Below are positions 25,617-34,441 of a stretch of DNA of 64,000 bases, piece by piece. This DNA is from Streptomyces sp. ISL-1 (lineage in GTDB: Bacteria; Actinomycetota; Actinomycetes; Streptomycetales; Streptomycetaceae), in assembly GCF_018614585.1 (NCBI RefSeq), contig NZ_JAGGOI010000036.1, positions 31,918 through 95,917 on the forward strand, read 5' to 3'. The notes below the pieces were generated by a model. The model did not search any database and had not been told where the DNA came from. It saw only the letters and a program-made list of their open reading frames with translations. The position numbers and the translations under genes were made by a program. Each line of letters begins with the position of its first letter. Positions within the stretch are counted from its first letter, which is position 1.

Positions 25617-27314
25617 ATGAGCAAGACGGAGACCGAAGAGCAGCGGGACGCCGGGGACGCCCCGGACGGCAAGGACCTCGGCGCGGCCGGTGCCCAGCTG
25701 TCCACCGTCCCCAGGGAAGAGCCCATCGGCGGGCCCTCTCTCTCGGTCATCGGCTGGGCGCGCTGGTTCTGGCGGCAGCTGACCTCCATGCGGGTCGCGC
25801 TGATCCTGCTGTTCATGCTCTCGCTCGGCGCGATCCCCGGCTCGCTCATCCCGCAGAACAGCGTGGACGAGCTCAAGGTGCAGGCGTACAAGGACAGCCA
25901 CGAGTTCTCGACGCCGGTCCTCGAGAAGCTGCAGTTCTTCGACGTCTACAGCTCGGTCTGGTTCTCGGCGATCTACATCCTGCTGTTCGTCTCGCTCATC
26001 GGCTGCATCGTGCCGCGCTCCTGGCAGTTCGTCGGCCAGCTGCGCGGCCGCCCGCCGGGCGCCCCCGGCCGCCTGACCCGGCTGCCCGCGTACACCACGT
26101 GGCGCACCGACACCGATCCCGGGCAGGTGCGCGAGGCGGCGCTCGCCATGCTGAAGAAGCGCCGCTTCCGCGCCCACACCGTCGGCGACGCGGTCGCCGC
26201 CGAGAAGGGCTATCTGCGTGAGGCCGGCAACCTCCTCTTCCATGTCGCACTGATCGTGATGCTGGTGTCATTCGCCGCCGGGCAGCTACTGAAGTCCGAG
26301 GGCGGAAAGCTGGTCGTGGAGGGCGACGGCTTCTCCAACACGCTGACGCAGTACGACGACTTCAAGTCCGGATCGCTGTTCAGCGCGGACGAGCTCACGC
26401 CCTTCACCTTCAAACTGGACAGCTTCACCGGTACTTACGCGAAGAGCGGGCCGGAGCGGGGCACCCCGCGCACCTACCAGGCCGACGTCACGTACTCCGA
26501 GGGCGGCGGCCCGGACAAGAAGTCCGTGATCGAGGTCAACAAGCCCCTGGTGATCGACGGCACCAAGGTCTATCTCAACGGGCACGGTTACGCCCCCGTC
26601 GTCACGGTCCGGGACGGCACGGGCAAGGTCGTCTTCAATGGCGCGGCCCCGCTGCTGCCGATCGACAACAACGTCACTTCGACCGGCGCGATCAAGGTCA
26701 TGGACGGCTACCGCGACAAGAGCGGCAAGAAGGAACAGCTGGGCTTCCAGGCCTTCTTCGTACCGACGTTCGGCGGGGCGGGCAAGGGCGACATGTTCTC
26801 GCAGTTCCCGGGGCTGGAGTTCCCGGTGCTCGCGCTCACCGGCTACCACGGCAGCCTGGGCGTCGACGCGGGACTGCCGCAGAACGTGTACCAGCTCGAC
26901 ACCACCAAACTGACCCAGTTCAAGGACCCCAAGGGGCAGATCCTCAAGGCACGGCTCCTGCCCGGCGAGAAGCTGACGTTCCCCAACGGCGCGGGCTCCA
27001 TCACCTTCGAGAAGGAAGTGAAGGAGTGGGCGACGTTCCAGATCTCGCGTCAGCCCGCCACGGGCTGGGCTCTGACGGGTGCGATCGCCGCCATCGCGGG
27101 CCTCGTCGGCTCGCTGTTCATCCAGCGCCGCCGGGTCTGGGTCCGGGCCGTGGCCGGCGCGGACGGCGTCACCGTCGTCGAAATGGCGGGGCTCGGCCGC
27201 AGCGAGTCCGCGAAGCTGCCCGAAGAGCTGGCCGACCTGGCCCTGACCCTCAACTCCGAGGCGCCGACGGCGCCCGATCCCTCAGACGTACCTGCCGAAG
27301 GGGCTGAGAAGTGA
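25617..27314 (+). CDS. resB: Cytochrome c biogenesis protein ResB
   Basis: ResB, with CcsB, forms the System II haem export and cytochrome c synthetase complex. The ATG at 25617 gives 565 residues; an in-frame extension inside ccdA is rejected. Membrane segments lie at about 65-85, 120-140, 205-225 and near 485-505, with a large outer loop between the last two. LSLGAIPGSLIPQNSVD is a recognisable ResB landmark. The stop codon overlaps the ccsB start (GTGA), implying coupled translation in equal amounts. Confidence 0.93.
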   Translation: MSKTETEEQRDAGDAPDGKDLGAAGAQLSTVPREEPIGGPSLSVIGWARWFWRQLTSMRVALILLFMLSLGAIPGSLIPQNSVDELKVQAYKDSHEFSTPVLEKLQFFDVYSSVWFSAIYILLFVSLIGCIVPRSWQFVGQLRGRPPGAPGRLTRLPAYTTWRTDTDPGQVREAALAMLKKRRFRAHTVGDAVAAEKGYLREAGNLLFHVALIVMLVSFAAGQLLKSEGGKLVVEGDGFSNTLTQYDDFKSGSLFSADELTPFTFKLDSFTGTYAKSGPERGTPRTYQADVTYSEGGGPDKKSVIEVNKPLVIDGTKVYLNGHGYAPVVTVRDGTGKVVFNGAAPLLPIDNNVTSTGAIKVMDGYRDKSGKKEQLGFQAFFVPTFGGAGKGDMFSQFPGLEFPVLALTGYHGSLGVDAGLPQNVYQLDTTKLTQFKDPKGQILKARLLPGEKLTFPNGAGSITFEKEVKEWATFQISRQPATGWALTGAIAAIAGLVGSLFIQRRRVWVRAVAGADGVTVVEMAGLGRSESAKLPEELADLALTLNSEAPTAPDPSDVPAEGAEK

Positions 27315-28402
27315 CTCTCGCCGCCGCAACAAACGAAAATCTGGCCCAGTTCAGCAACTCGCTGATCTATGCCTCGATGGCCGTCTTCACGCTGGCGTTC
27401 TTCGCGCACATCGCGGAATGGGTCTTCGGCAGCCGCAGCAAGGTCGGCCGCACGGCCGCCGCGCTGACCGGCGCCGGGACGGCCGCCGCGGCTTCAGCGG
27501 CTCCCGCGGTGAAGGTCCGGCAGGAGGGCGGGGGCACCGCCGTACTGGACAAGCCGAAGATCGTCACCCGCTCGGCCGCCGGCACCCGGGACGTTCCGGA
27601 CGGGCCCGGCGCGGCGGGCGGCACCATGAAGGGCGATCTGTACGGGCGGATCGCCGTCTCGCTGACCGTCCTGGCCTTCCTCATCGAGGCGAGCGGGGTC
27701 GTCACCCGCGCGGTGGCTGTGCAGCGCGCCCCCTGGGGCAACATGTACGAGTTCTCCACCACCTTCTCCACGGTGGCGGTCGGCGCGTACATCGGCTTCC
27801 TGCTCGCGAGGAAGAACGTCCGGTGGATCGGTCTGCCGCTGGTCACCACGGTCCTGCTCGACCTGGGCGTCGCGGTCACCTGGCTGTACACGAAGAGCGA
27901 CCAGCTGGTCCCGGCCCTGCACTCGTACTGGCTGTGGATCCATGTCTCCACCGCGATCTTCTGCGGCGCGGTCTTCTACCTCGGCGCGGTCGGCACGCTG
28001 CTCTACCTGTTCCGCGACTCGTACGAGAACAAGCTCGCCCGCGGCGGCAACCCGGGCCCCTTCGCCCGCTCCGTGCTGGAGCGGCTGCCGGCCGCGGCGA
28101 GCCTGGACAAGTTCTCGTACCGCATCAACGCCGCGGTGTTCCCGCTGTGGACCTTCACGATCATCGCCGGTGCGATCTGGGCCGGTGACGCCTGGGGCCG
28201 CTACTGGGGCTGGGACGCCAAGGAGGTCTGGTCCTTCATCACCTGGGTCGCCTACGCCGCGTATCTGCACGCCCGCGCGACGGCCGGCTGGAAGGGGCGC
28301 AAGGCCGCGTACATCGGTCTTGCCGCCTTCGCCTGCTTCCTCTTCAACTACTACGGCGTGAACATCTTCGTGAACAGCCTGCACTCGTACGCGGGCGTCT
28401 GA
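27311..28402 (+). CDS. ccsB: Cytochrome c biogenesis protein CcsB
   Basis: The haem-handling partner of ResB, 363 residues with about eight membrane helices. The tryptophan-rich WWD-type loop reads WGRYWGWDAKEVWSFITW (about residues 297-314), and the external histidine regions are present (HSYWLWIHVSTAI and the C-terminal NSLHSYAGV). An Ala/Gly-rich cytoplasmic insertion (about 45-100) lies between helices 1 and 2, as usual in actinomycetes. It closes the operon; a perfect inverted repeat follows the stop. Confidence 0.93.
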   Translation: MTLAAATNENLAQFSNSLIYASMAVFTLAFFAHIAEWVFGSRSKVGRTAAALTGAGTAAAASAAPAVKVRQEGGGTAVLDKPKIVTRSAAGTRDVPDGPGAAGGTMKGDLYGRIAVSLTVLAFLIEASGVVTRAVAVQRAPWGNMYEFSTTFSTVAVGAYIGFLLARKNVRWIGLPLVTTVLLDLGVAVTWLYTKSDQLVPALHSYWLWIHVSTAIFCGAVFYLGAVGTLLYLFRDSYENKLARGGNPGPFARSVLERLPAAASLDKFSYRINAAVFPLWTFTIIAGAIWAGDAWGRYWGWDAKEVWSFITWVAYAAYLHARATAGWKGRKAAYIGLAAFACFLFNYYGVNIFVNSLHSYAGV

Positions 28403-28430
28403 GCTAGCGCGAGGGCTGCCCCGGAGCGAG

Positions 28431-28469
28431 GCTGGTGCCATGACCGTAGTGATCCCTCATGGCACCAGC
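28431..28469. repeat. Perfect 13-bp inverted repeat spanning a start codon
   Basis: GCTGGTGCCATGA (28431-28443) pairs exactly with TCATGGCACCAGC (28457-28469) around 13 bases. It lies 28 bases after ccsB and includes the ATG (28440) of the SRPBCC gene, so it could end the ccs operon mRNA or hide that start codon in a stem. Confidence 0.7.
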
Positions 28470-28976
28470 GAGACCCGGGACGGCGGCATTCACCTGCTGC
28501 ACTTCCAGCTGCGGCTGCCGCACCCGGTGATCCGGGTATGGGCCGCCGTCGCCACGCCGGAGGGTCTGCCGACCTGGCTCGCCGCCGCCGACGTCCTCGA
28601 ACCGCGCATCGGCGGGGCGGTCACGCTGCTCTGGCTCAACGCCGATGCGCAGGGCCGCCGGACCGTCGAGCAGGGCACGGTCACCGCATGGGATGTGGAG
28701 GGTGTCGCCGAGTACACGGTCAGCGTCCATGGCCGGATCCGCTTCCACCTGGAGCCGTTCGGCCCGAGGGGGAGCGCTGATGGCACGGTGGTCCGCTTCA
28801 CCAATGAGTTCCGCGGTACGGACGAGCTGCGTCTTGACTACCTGGCGGGCTGGCACCACCACTTCGAGCTGCTGGCCGACGCGCTGGACGGGCACCCGAT
28901 GACGGCAGCGGACTGGGCGCAGTGGACGCCGGGGCGCCGGCAGGAGCTGCGGGACCAGTACGTCAGTCGGCCGTGA
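28440..28976 (+). CDS. SRPBCC family protein
   Basis: A 178-residue START/Bet v 1-like protein (SRPBCC, AHSA1-like). The pattern is typical: RLPHPVIRVWAAVATPEGLPTWLA near the N-terminus, the central GGAVTLLW strand and the long C-terminal helix with GWHHHFELLADALDG. Such proteins bind hydrophobic ligands. The start ATG follows GAGG by 8 bases but is inside a strong stem; an in-frame GTG at 28449 is an alternative. Its 3' end overlaps the convergent oxygenase gene by 14 bases. Confidence 0.83.
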   Translation: MTVVIPHGTSETRDGGIHLLHFQLRLPHPVIRVWAAVATPEGLPTWLAAADVLEPRIGGAVTLLWLNADAQGRRTVEQGTVTAWDVEGVAEYTVSVHGRIRFHLEPFGPRGSADGTVVRFTNEFRGTDELRLDYLAGWHHHFELLADALDGHPMTAADWAQWTPGRRQELRDQYVSRP

Positions 28977-29904
28977 TCGCGTCGAGCTGGGCGCGCAGAT
29001 AGGTGTGCGAATCGATGCCCCGGACGGCAGTGCCCGGATCGCACTCGTAGAAGTACACCAGCGAGATCAGCTCCTCGGCCGGTACGTCCGCCGGCGGCGG
29101 CAGCACCCGGTGCCGGCCCGAGCGCCAGCGGTCGCCCGTCCAGCGGGCCATCAGATCGCCGATGTTGATGGTGAAGGCCTCCGGGTCGTACGGCGCGTCC
29201 TCCCAGCCGGCGCCTCCGTCCTCGGGGTCCGTGAAGACCTGGAGCCCGCCCTTGCCCTCCTGACGGTCGAGGACGGTGACGGTGCCGAAGTCGGTGTGCG
29301 GGCCGATGCGGAACTGGCCCGGCCGCGGATCGCCCACCCGGTCCCGGCCCGGGTACCAGTTGATGTTGAAGCCCCAGGTCGGGTGTGTGGTGTGCCGGGT
29401 GAAGAAGTCCTCGGGCTCGCCCAGCGCGACGCCCAGGAGCTCGAGCAGCTGGTCGCAGAGGGTGCGCATCCGGGCGAGGTAGGCCTCCACCAGATCCCTG
29501 AGATGCGGCGCCTCGGCGGGCCAGGTGTTGGGCAGGAACCACTCGGCGTCGACGGCGGGGTCGCCGGTGGGGTCCTCGGCGGCGAAGGACAGCGACTCCT
29601 TCAGGTCCGGGGGAGTCTCGATCCCTTCCGCGTACGCGTTGGCCTCCGCGCCAGGACCCAGCCAGCCGCGGCCGCCGACCTTCACGGCGTACGGCTCCTT
29701 CTGCCGCTCCGGAAGCCGGAAGAAGTCCCGTGCCGCGTCCCGGATTTCGCCTCGCAGCCCCGGATCGACTCCGTGCCCGGTGACCAGTAGGAAGCCGGCG
29801 CTGCGCAGGGCCCGGTCGACACTCTCCGCGATCCCGGCGCGGGCGCCCCGGTCCCCGGAGAGCCACAGGCGCAGGTCGACAGTGGGAATCCTGGGGTCAG
29901 TCAC
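28963..29904 (-). CDS. 2-oxoglutarate/Fe(II) oxygenase, isopenicillin N synthase-like
   Basis: A 313-residue non-haem iron oxygenase with the DIOX_N plus 2OG-FeII_Oxy arrangement. The iron ligands H203 and D205 (GPHTDFGTV) and the distal histidine in SGRHRVLPP are visible, the Arg of the last block following. GFNINWYPG is typical of the family. The GTG start overlaps the last 8 bases of the deaminase gene upstream, so the two are translationally coupled. No substrate is evident; coupling to a nucleobase deaminase suggests a purine/pyrimidine-related pathway, which is inference. Confidence 0.87.
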   Translation of the reverse strand: MTDPRIPTVDLRLWLSGDRGARAGIAESVDRALRSAGFLLVTGHGVDPGLRGEIRDAARDFFRLPERQKEPYAVKVGGRGWLGPGAEANAYAEGIETPPDLKESLSFAAEDPTGDPAVDAEWFLPNTWPAEAPHLRDLVEAYLARMRTLCDQLLELLGVALGEPEDFFTRHTTHPTWGFNINWYPGRDRVGDPRPGQFRIGPHTDFGTVTVLDRQEGKGGLQVFTDPEDGGAGWEDAPYDPEAFTINIGDLMARWTGDRWRSGRHRVLPPPADVPAEELISLVYFYECDPGTAVRGIDSHTYLRAQLDAITAD

Positions 29905-30337
29905 CGATGTCCTCACTCCACAGTTCGGGGTTGGCCCGGATGAAGTCATGCATCAGGCCCTTGCACCCGGTGTCGTTCAACAGCACGATCTCCACGCCGT
30001 GTTCGGCCAGCCAGTCGTGCCCTCCGTGGAAGGTCTCCGCCTCGCCGATCACCACCCGGGAAATCCCGAACTGCCGGACCAGACCGCTGCAGTACCAACA
30101 GGGCGAGAGGGTCGTCACCATCGTCGTACCCCGGTACGAGCGCTGTCTCCCGGCGGCGCGGAAGGCCGCGGTCTCCGCATGCGCCGACGGATCGCCGTCC
30201 TGCACCCTTCGATTGCGCCCGCGCCCGAGCAGGGCCCCGTCCGCGCCGTACAGCGCGGCGCCGACCGGAACCCCGCCCTCGGCCAGCCCGGCCCGGGCCT
30301 CCTCGACGGCTGTCGTCAGCCACTTCGCGTACTCCAT
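29897..30337 (-). CDS. Cytosine/guanine deaminase-like protein
   Basis: A zinc deaminase of 146 residues. The zinc and proton-shuttle motif reads SAHAETAAF and the second motif is SPCWYCSGLV, both intact. The length and the C-terminal tail (CKGLMHDFI...ELWSEDIGD) resemble yeast-type cytosine deaminase. The reaction would release ammonia from cytosine or a related base. ATG 30337 is used; GTG at 30346 is also possible. It overlaps the downstream oxygenase by 8 bases. Confidence 0.85.
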   Translation of the reverse strand: MEYAKWLTTAVEEARAGLAEGGVPVGAALYGADGALLGRGRNRRVQDGDPSAHAETAAFRAAGRQRSYRGTTMVTTLSPCWYCSGLVRQFGISRVVIGEAETFHGGHDWLAEHGVEIVLLNDTGCKGLMHDFIRANPELWSEDIGD

Positions 30338-30629
30338 GGCGCTCACCGTCCGAACGTATGTCATCGGCCGGGCCGATCGGCCCACCGGCAGGACGCCCCA
30401 CTGGCTCGTGGACCGGCCGCTGCCCCGTTCGTAGCGTCAATGCCATGACAGCGACAAGTCCCTGGAGAACACGGCAAACGGCGGCTTCCCGGGTCAGTGC
30501 GACGAGCGCCTGCGACGCCGGCTCCTGACGTACCGCCATACGCGGCCCCAGCGCCACACCTGGCCCGCCGCCCACGCCCCGCCCGGTCGCCCTCGATCGT
30601 GCCGACCAGCAGGCGCAGTTCCATCAGGG

Positions 30630-30956
30630 CTACTCGTCCCCGTCCTGCTTCTTCTTGTCGTTGTGCTCGTTGTGCTCGTTCTGCTTCTCGTCCTTGAGGG
30701 ACCGCAGGAAGTCGGGGTTGTCGTCGGGCGCGACCCAGCCGCGCGAGCCGCCGGCACTCCGTGAGCCCGACGCCGCGTGGCGCTGCTTGCCCGCGACCAG
30801 CCAGACGACCGGGCCGACGATCGTGAAGATGAGGATGATCAGCACCCAGACGACCTTGGGCAGGTGCTTGACCTCTTCCTCAGGGGTGTTGAGGCAGTCG
30901 ATGAAGGCGTAGATCGTCAGCGCCAGGATCAGGATCAACGGCAGGTACCTGAGCAT
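30630..30956 (-). CDS. PLDc_N domain membrane protein
   Basis: A 108-residue protein with two transmembrane helices (about 3-22 and 38-58) matching the PLDc_N (cardiolipin synthase N-terminal) domain without a catalytic part. The cytoplasmic tail is charged and ends in Lys/Asp/Glu/Asn repeats (NEHNEHNDKKKQDGDE). Function unknown. The gene is divergent from ubiD. Confidence 0.85.
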   Translation of the reverse strand: MLRYLPLILILALTIYAFIDCLNTPEEEVKHLPKVVWVLIILIFTIVGPVVWLVAGKQRHAASGSRSAGGSRGWVAPDDNPDFLRSLKDEKQNEHNEHNDKKKQDGDE

Positions 30957-31045
30957 TGTGGAGCGGGTCCCCTCAAGTACGGCGGCAGGGCCGGGTGCGG
31001 CCCCGGTGACAGGTCCAGGGTAGTCGGTGGCCGATACTGGGGGGC

Positions 31046-32497
31046 ATGGCTTATGACGATCTTCGCTCCCTGCTCCGGGCGCTGGAGCGCGAGGGAGACC
31101 TCAAGCGCATCAAGGCCGAGGTCGACCCGTATCTGGAGGTCGGGGAGATTGTCGACCGCGTGAACAAGGCGGGCGGCCCGGCCCTGCTGTTCGAGAACGT
31201 GCGCGGGTCGGCGATGCCGCTGGCGATGAACGTCTTCGGCACGGACCGCCGGCTCCTCAAGGCGCTCGGCCTGAAGTCCTACGCGGAAATCAGCGAAAAG
31301 ATCGGCGGGTTGCTCAAGCCGGAGCTGCCGCACGGCTTCGTCGGCGTGCGTGAGGCGTTCGGGAAGCTCGGCACGATGGTCCACGTACCGCCGAAGAAGG
31401 TGAAGGACGCGCCCGTGCAGGAGGTCGTCCTGCACGGCGACGACGTCGACCTGGACCAGCTGCCGGCGCTGTTCACCTGGCCCGAGGACGGCGGGTCCTT
31501 CTTCAATCTGGGCCTGACCCACACCAAGCACCCGGAGACGGGGGTGCGCAATCTGGGTCTGTACCGCCTTCAGCGCCACGACCGGCGCACCATCGGCATG
31601 CACTGGCAGATCCACAAGGACAGCCGCAACCACTACCAGGTGGCCGCCAAGCGCGGCGAGCGGCTGCCGGTCGCGATCGCCTTCGGCTGCCCGCCCGCCG
31701 TCACGTACGCGTCGACCGCTCCGCTGCCCGGCGACATCGACGAGTACCTCTTCGCGGGCTTCGTGGCGGGCAAGCGGATCGAGATGGTCGACTGCAAGAC
31801 GGTCCCGCTGCAGGTGCCCGCGCAGGCAGAGGTCGTGATCGAGGGCTGGCTGGAGCCGGGGACGATGCTGCCGGAGGGCCCGTTCGGCGACCACACCGGT
31901 TTCTACACCCCGCAGGAGCCCTTCCCGGCGCTGACCATCGACTGTGTGACGATGCGTAAGCGCCCGCTGCTCCAGTCGATCGTGGTGGGCCGCCCGCCGA
32001 CGGAGGACGGGCCGCTGGGACGCGCGACGGAGCGTTTCTTCCTGCCGTTGCTCAAGATCATCGTGCCGGACATCGTGGACTACCACCTGCCGGAGTCCGG
32101 CGGTTTCCACAACTGCGCGATCGTCTCGATCGACAAGAAGTACCCGAAGCACGCGCAGAAGGTCATGCACGCGATCTGGGGCGCGCACATGATGTCGCTC
32201 ACGAAGCTGATCGTGGTGGTGGACGCGGACTGCGACGTCCACGATCTGCACGAGGTTTCCTGGCGCGCGCTCGGCAACACGGACTACGCCCGCGACCTCA
32301 CCGTGGTGGAGGGCCCGGTCGACCACCTCGACCACGCCTCGTACCAGCAGTTCTGGGGCGGCAAGGCGGGGATCGACGCGACGAGGAAGCTCCCCGAGGA
32401 GGGGTACGTCCGGGACGGCGGCTGGCCGAACATGGTCGAGTCGGACCCGGAGACATCCGAACGGGTGACCCGTCGCTGGAAGGAGTACGGGCTGTGA
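31046..32497 (+). CDS. UbiD family decarboxylase of menaquinone biosynthesis
   Basis: A 483-residue prenylated-FMN-dependent decarboxylase. It begins MAYDDLRSLLRALEREGDL and carries the UbiD landmarks PEDGGSFFNLGLTHT, RLPVAIAFGCPP and EGPFGDHTGFYT, and the catalytic region EAEVVIEGWLEPG (here with Q before A). It uses the cofactor made by UbiX, encoded two genes downstream. In the futalosine pathway, UbiD-type enzymes act after MqnP on the prenylated naphthoate. 79 bases separate it from mqnP. Confidence 0.9.
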   Translation: MAYDDLRSLLRALEREGDLKRIKAEVDPYLEVGEIVDRVNKAGGPALLFENVRGSAMPLAMNVFGTDRRLLKALGLKSYAEISEKIGGLLKPELPHGFVGVREAFGKLGTMVHVPPKKVKDAPVQEVVLHGDDVDLDQLPALFTWPEDGGSFFNLGLTHTKHPETGVRNLGLYRLQRHDRRTIGMHWQIHKDSRNHYQVAAKRGERLPVAIAFGCPPAVTYASTAPLPGDIDEYLFAGFVAGKRIEMVDCKTVPLQVPAQAEVVIEGWLEPGTMLPEGPFGDHTGFYTPQEPFPALTIDCVTMRKRPLLQSIVVGRPPTEDGPLGRATERFFLPLLKIIVPDIVDYHLPESGGFHNCAIVSIDKKYPKHAQKVMHAIWGAHMMSLTKLIVVVDADCDVHDLHEVSWRALGNTDYARDLTVVEGPVDHLDHASYQQFWGGKAGIDATRKLPEEGYVRDGGWPNMVESDPETSERVTRRWKEYGL

Positions 32498-32536
32498 AGC
32501 GAAGGCCGACCGAGGAGTACGGCAGTGCTCAGCCGG

Positions 32537-32565
32537 GGTTTCCCCGCCTGTGCGGGGATGAACCG
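32537..32565 (+). repeat. Solitary 29-nt sequence with type I-E CRISPR repeat form
   Basis: GGTTTCCCCGCCTGTGCGGG followed by GATGAACCG gives exactly 29 bases, the length of type I-E repeats. CCCCGC at the left and GCGGGG at the right form the usual stem, and GGTT/AACC closes the ends. No second copy, spacer or cas gene is nearby. It lies 12 bases before the GTG of mqnP. Confidence 0.55.
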
Positions 32566-32576
32566 GAGCGCGGCCT

Positions 32577-33479
32577 GTGAGCGCGTCCGCCGCGGCGGTA
32601 CCGGGTCCGGGCAGGACCAAGGCCTTCCTCAAGCTGGTGATGATCGAGCACTCGGTCTTCGCATTGCCTTTCGCGTACATCGCCTCCCTCACCGCGATGT
32701 TCCAGCTCGACAAGAACATCCACTGGGGGCGGCTGCTCCTTGTGACGATCGCCATGGTCGGGCTGCGTACGTTCGCGATGGCCTGCAACCGGATCATCGA
32801 CCGCGAGATCGACGCCCGTAATCCCCGTACCGCCGGGCGTGAACTCGTCACCGGCGTGGTCTCCGTGAAGTCCGCCTGGACCGGCGCGCTGATCGCGGTC
32901 GTCGTCTTCCTGGGCGCCGCGGCGGCGCTGAACCCCCTGTGTCTCGCGCTCGCCCCCATCGCGGTGATCCCGATGGTGGTCTATCCGTACGGCAAGAGGT
33001 TCACGAACTTCCCGCACGCCATCCTCGGCCTCGCCCAGGCCATGGGCCCGGTCGGCGCGTGGATCGCGATCACCGGGCAGTGGTCATGGGACGCGGTGAT
33101 CCTCGGCCTCGCGGTCGGCATCTGGATCGGCGGCTTCGACCTGATCTTCGCCTGCCAGGACGTGGACGCCGACCGCGCCCACGGTGTGCTGTCGGTGCCG
33201 GCCCGCTTCGGTGTCGCGGCGGCGCTGTACGGTGCGCGGGCCTCGCATCTCGTGACGGCGGTCCTGCTGGCCTGGTACGCGCTGGCGACGGACGCGGGCG
33301 TGTTCTTCTGGACGGGCCTGGTGATCGTCGCGGCGGCGTTCCTCTACGAGCACACGATCGTGAAGCCGAGCGACTTGTCCCGCCTCAACCGCGCGTTCTT
33401 CACCGTCAACGGGTTCATCGGGATTGCCCTGTTCGGGTGTGCGCTGCTGGATCTCCTGGTTCGTGGCCTGACTGTGTAG
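32577..33479 (+). CDS. mqnP: Menaquinone biosynthesis prenyltransferase (UbiA family)
   Basis: An integral membrane prenyltransferase of 300 residues with eight or nine helices. The first Asp-rich motif is NRIIDREIDARNPRT (about 66-80) and the second is DLIFACQDVDADRAHG (about 185-200), both binding Mg-diphosphate. It attaches an isoprenoid chain to 6-amidobenzoate/naphthoate precursors in the futalosine pathway (MqnP group). The GTG start follows GGAG by 9 bases. The 3' end of ubiD is close upstream, so the genes are probably one transcript. Confidence 0.92.
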   Translation: MSASAAAVPGPGRTKAFLKLVMIEHSVFALPFAYIASLTAMFQLDKNIHWGRLLLVTIAMVGLRTFAMACNRIIDREIDARNPRTAGRELVTGVVSVKSAWTGALIAVVVFLGAAAALNPLCLALAPIAVIPMVVYPYGKRFTNFPHAILGLAQAMGPVGAWIAITGQWSWDAVILGLAVGIWIGGFDLIFACQDVDADRAHGVLSVPARFGVAAALYGARASHLVTAVLLAWYALATDAGVFFWTGLVIVAAAFLYEHTIVKPSDLSRLNRAFFTVNGFIGIALFGCALLDLLVRGLTV

Positions 33480-33544
33480 CCACGGTGCGCACGCCGTCGC
33501 CGGCCGACCCGAACGCCTGACGTATCGCTCCACAGGCCGCCGGA

Positions 33545-33550
33545 TAGGCT
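33545..33550 (+). promoter_or_regulatory. -10 box for leaderless ubiX
   Basis: TAGGCT lies 7 bases before the GTG of ubiX, with no ribosome binding site between them, so an internal promoter producing a leaderless transcript is likely. Confidence 0.5.
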
Positions 33551-33557
33551 CACCGGT

Positions 33558-34232
33558 GTGGAGCCAGGAGAAGTGAAGTGCCGCCGCCCCTGGATCGTCG
33601 GGGTCTCCGGCGCGTCCGGTACGCCGTACGCCGCCGCCGTGCTGCGTGGGCTGCTGACCGCGGGCGAGAGCGTGGACCTGGTGGTCAGCCGTGCCTCGCG
33701 CCTCACGCTGCTCGACGAGACGGGGATCGCCTTCCGCGACGCGCACTGGCGTGAGGATCTGCGGGAGTGGCTGACGCGAGGGGCCGACGGGAAGCCGGGT
33801 ACTTTCCGGGTGGACGTCGACGATGTACGGCACTGGGCAGCGGGGGACTTGGCGGCGGGGCCTTCGTCGGGTTCGTATCCGGTCAAGGGGATGCTGATCG
33901 TCCCGGCGTCCACGGCCTGTGTGGCAGGAGTCGCGCTCGGACTCTCGAAGGATCTGCTGCAGCGCGCCGCGAGCGTCACGCTCAAGGAACGGCGGAAGCT
34001 CGTGGTCGCAATCCGGGAGACGCCCTTGAACGGGCAGACCCTCAGGCATCTGGTGACGCTGGACGAGGCGGGCGCCGTGGTGCTGCCGGCCTCTCCGGCG
34101 TTCTACGCGGGGGCGACTCACATCCAGGATCTGGTGGACTTCGTCGCGGGGCGGGTGCTGGACGCGGCAGGTGTGCCGCATCAGTTGTACCGCCGTTGGG
34201 AGGGAGAGCTGGGTGGCTCGCGTTCGGACTAG
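33558..34232 (+). CDS. ubiX: Flavin prenyltransferase UbiX
   Basis: A 224-residue flavoprotein that makes prenylated FMN for the UbiD decarboxylase. The flavin-phosphate motif GVSGASGTPYAAAVLRGL (about 16-33) and VVSRASRL are typical. The second half has LIVPASTACVAGVALGLSKDLLQRAA and ERRKLVVAIRETPLN, the UbiX hallmark. The insert of about 30 residues in the middle (ADGKPGTF...) makes it slightly longer than usual. A -10 box directly precedes the start codon. Confidence 0.93.
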   Translation: MEPGEVKCRRPWIVGVSGASGTPYAAAVLRGLLTAGESVDLVVSRASRLTLLDETGIAFRDAHWREDLREWLTRGADGKPGTFRVDVDDVRHWAAGDLAAGPSSGSYPVKGMLIVPASTACVAGVALGLSKDLLQRAASVTLKERRKLVVAIRETPLNGQTLRHLVTLDEAGAVVLPASPAFYAGATHIQDLVDFVAGRVLDAAGVPHQLYRRWEGELGGSRSD

Positions 34233-34388
34233 CCGGGGCAGCGCCTCTTGGCGCGGCGTGCGGTACGGGTCTTGTCGACGCGGTGCACGGCAACCGGCTG
34301 GTGGGCACGCGGGCGGTTGGCCGGCTCCTGAAGCTGTCACATCTTGATCGTTTTGAGGATTCGCTGGGTGTTTGGCCCTGTGTGCCTT

Positions 34389-34415
34389 AGATTCTGTATG
34401 TAATCTTGCGAGATT
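34389..34415 (+). promoter_or_regulatory. Three-part AGATT/AATCT operator candidate
   Basis: AGATT (34389-34393), AATCT (34402-34406) and AGATT (34411-34415) form overlapping dyads 27-53 bases upstream of the Lrp/AsnC start, in a distinctly AT-richer patch. This is the usual place for autoregulation by Lrp-type proteins. Confidence 0.45.
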
Positions 34416-34441
34416 TCTGAATAATGGAAGGGTCCAGACAT

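Noticed and set aside
30430..30629. Possible small gene before the PLDc_N gene
   Set aside because: Frames on both strands are short, Arg/Gly-rich and lack start signals.
32537..32565. A full CRISPR array
   Set aside because: Only one repeat-like unit occurs; no repetition with spacers and no cas genes.
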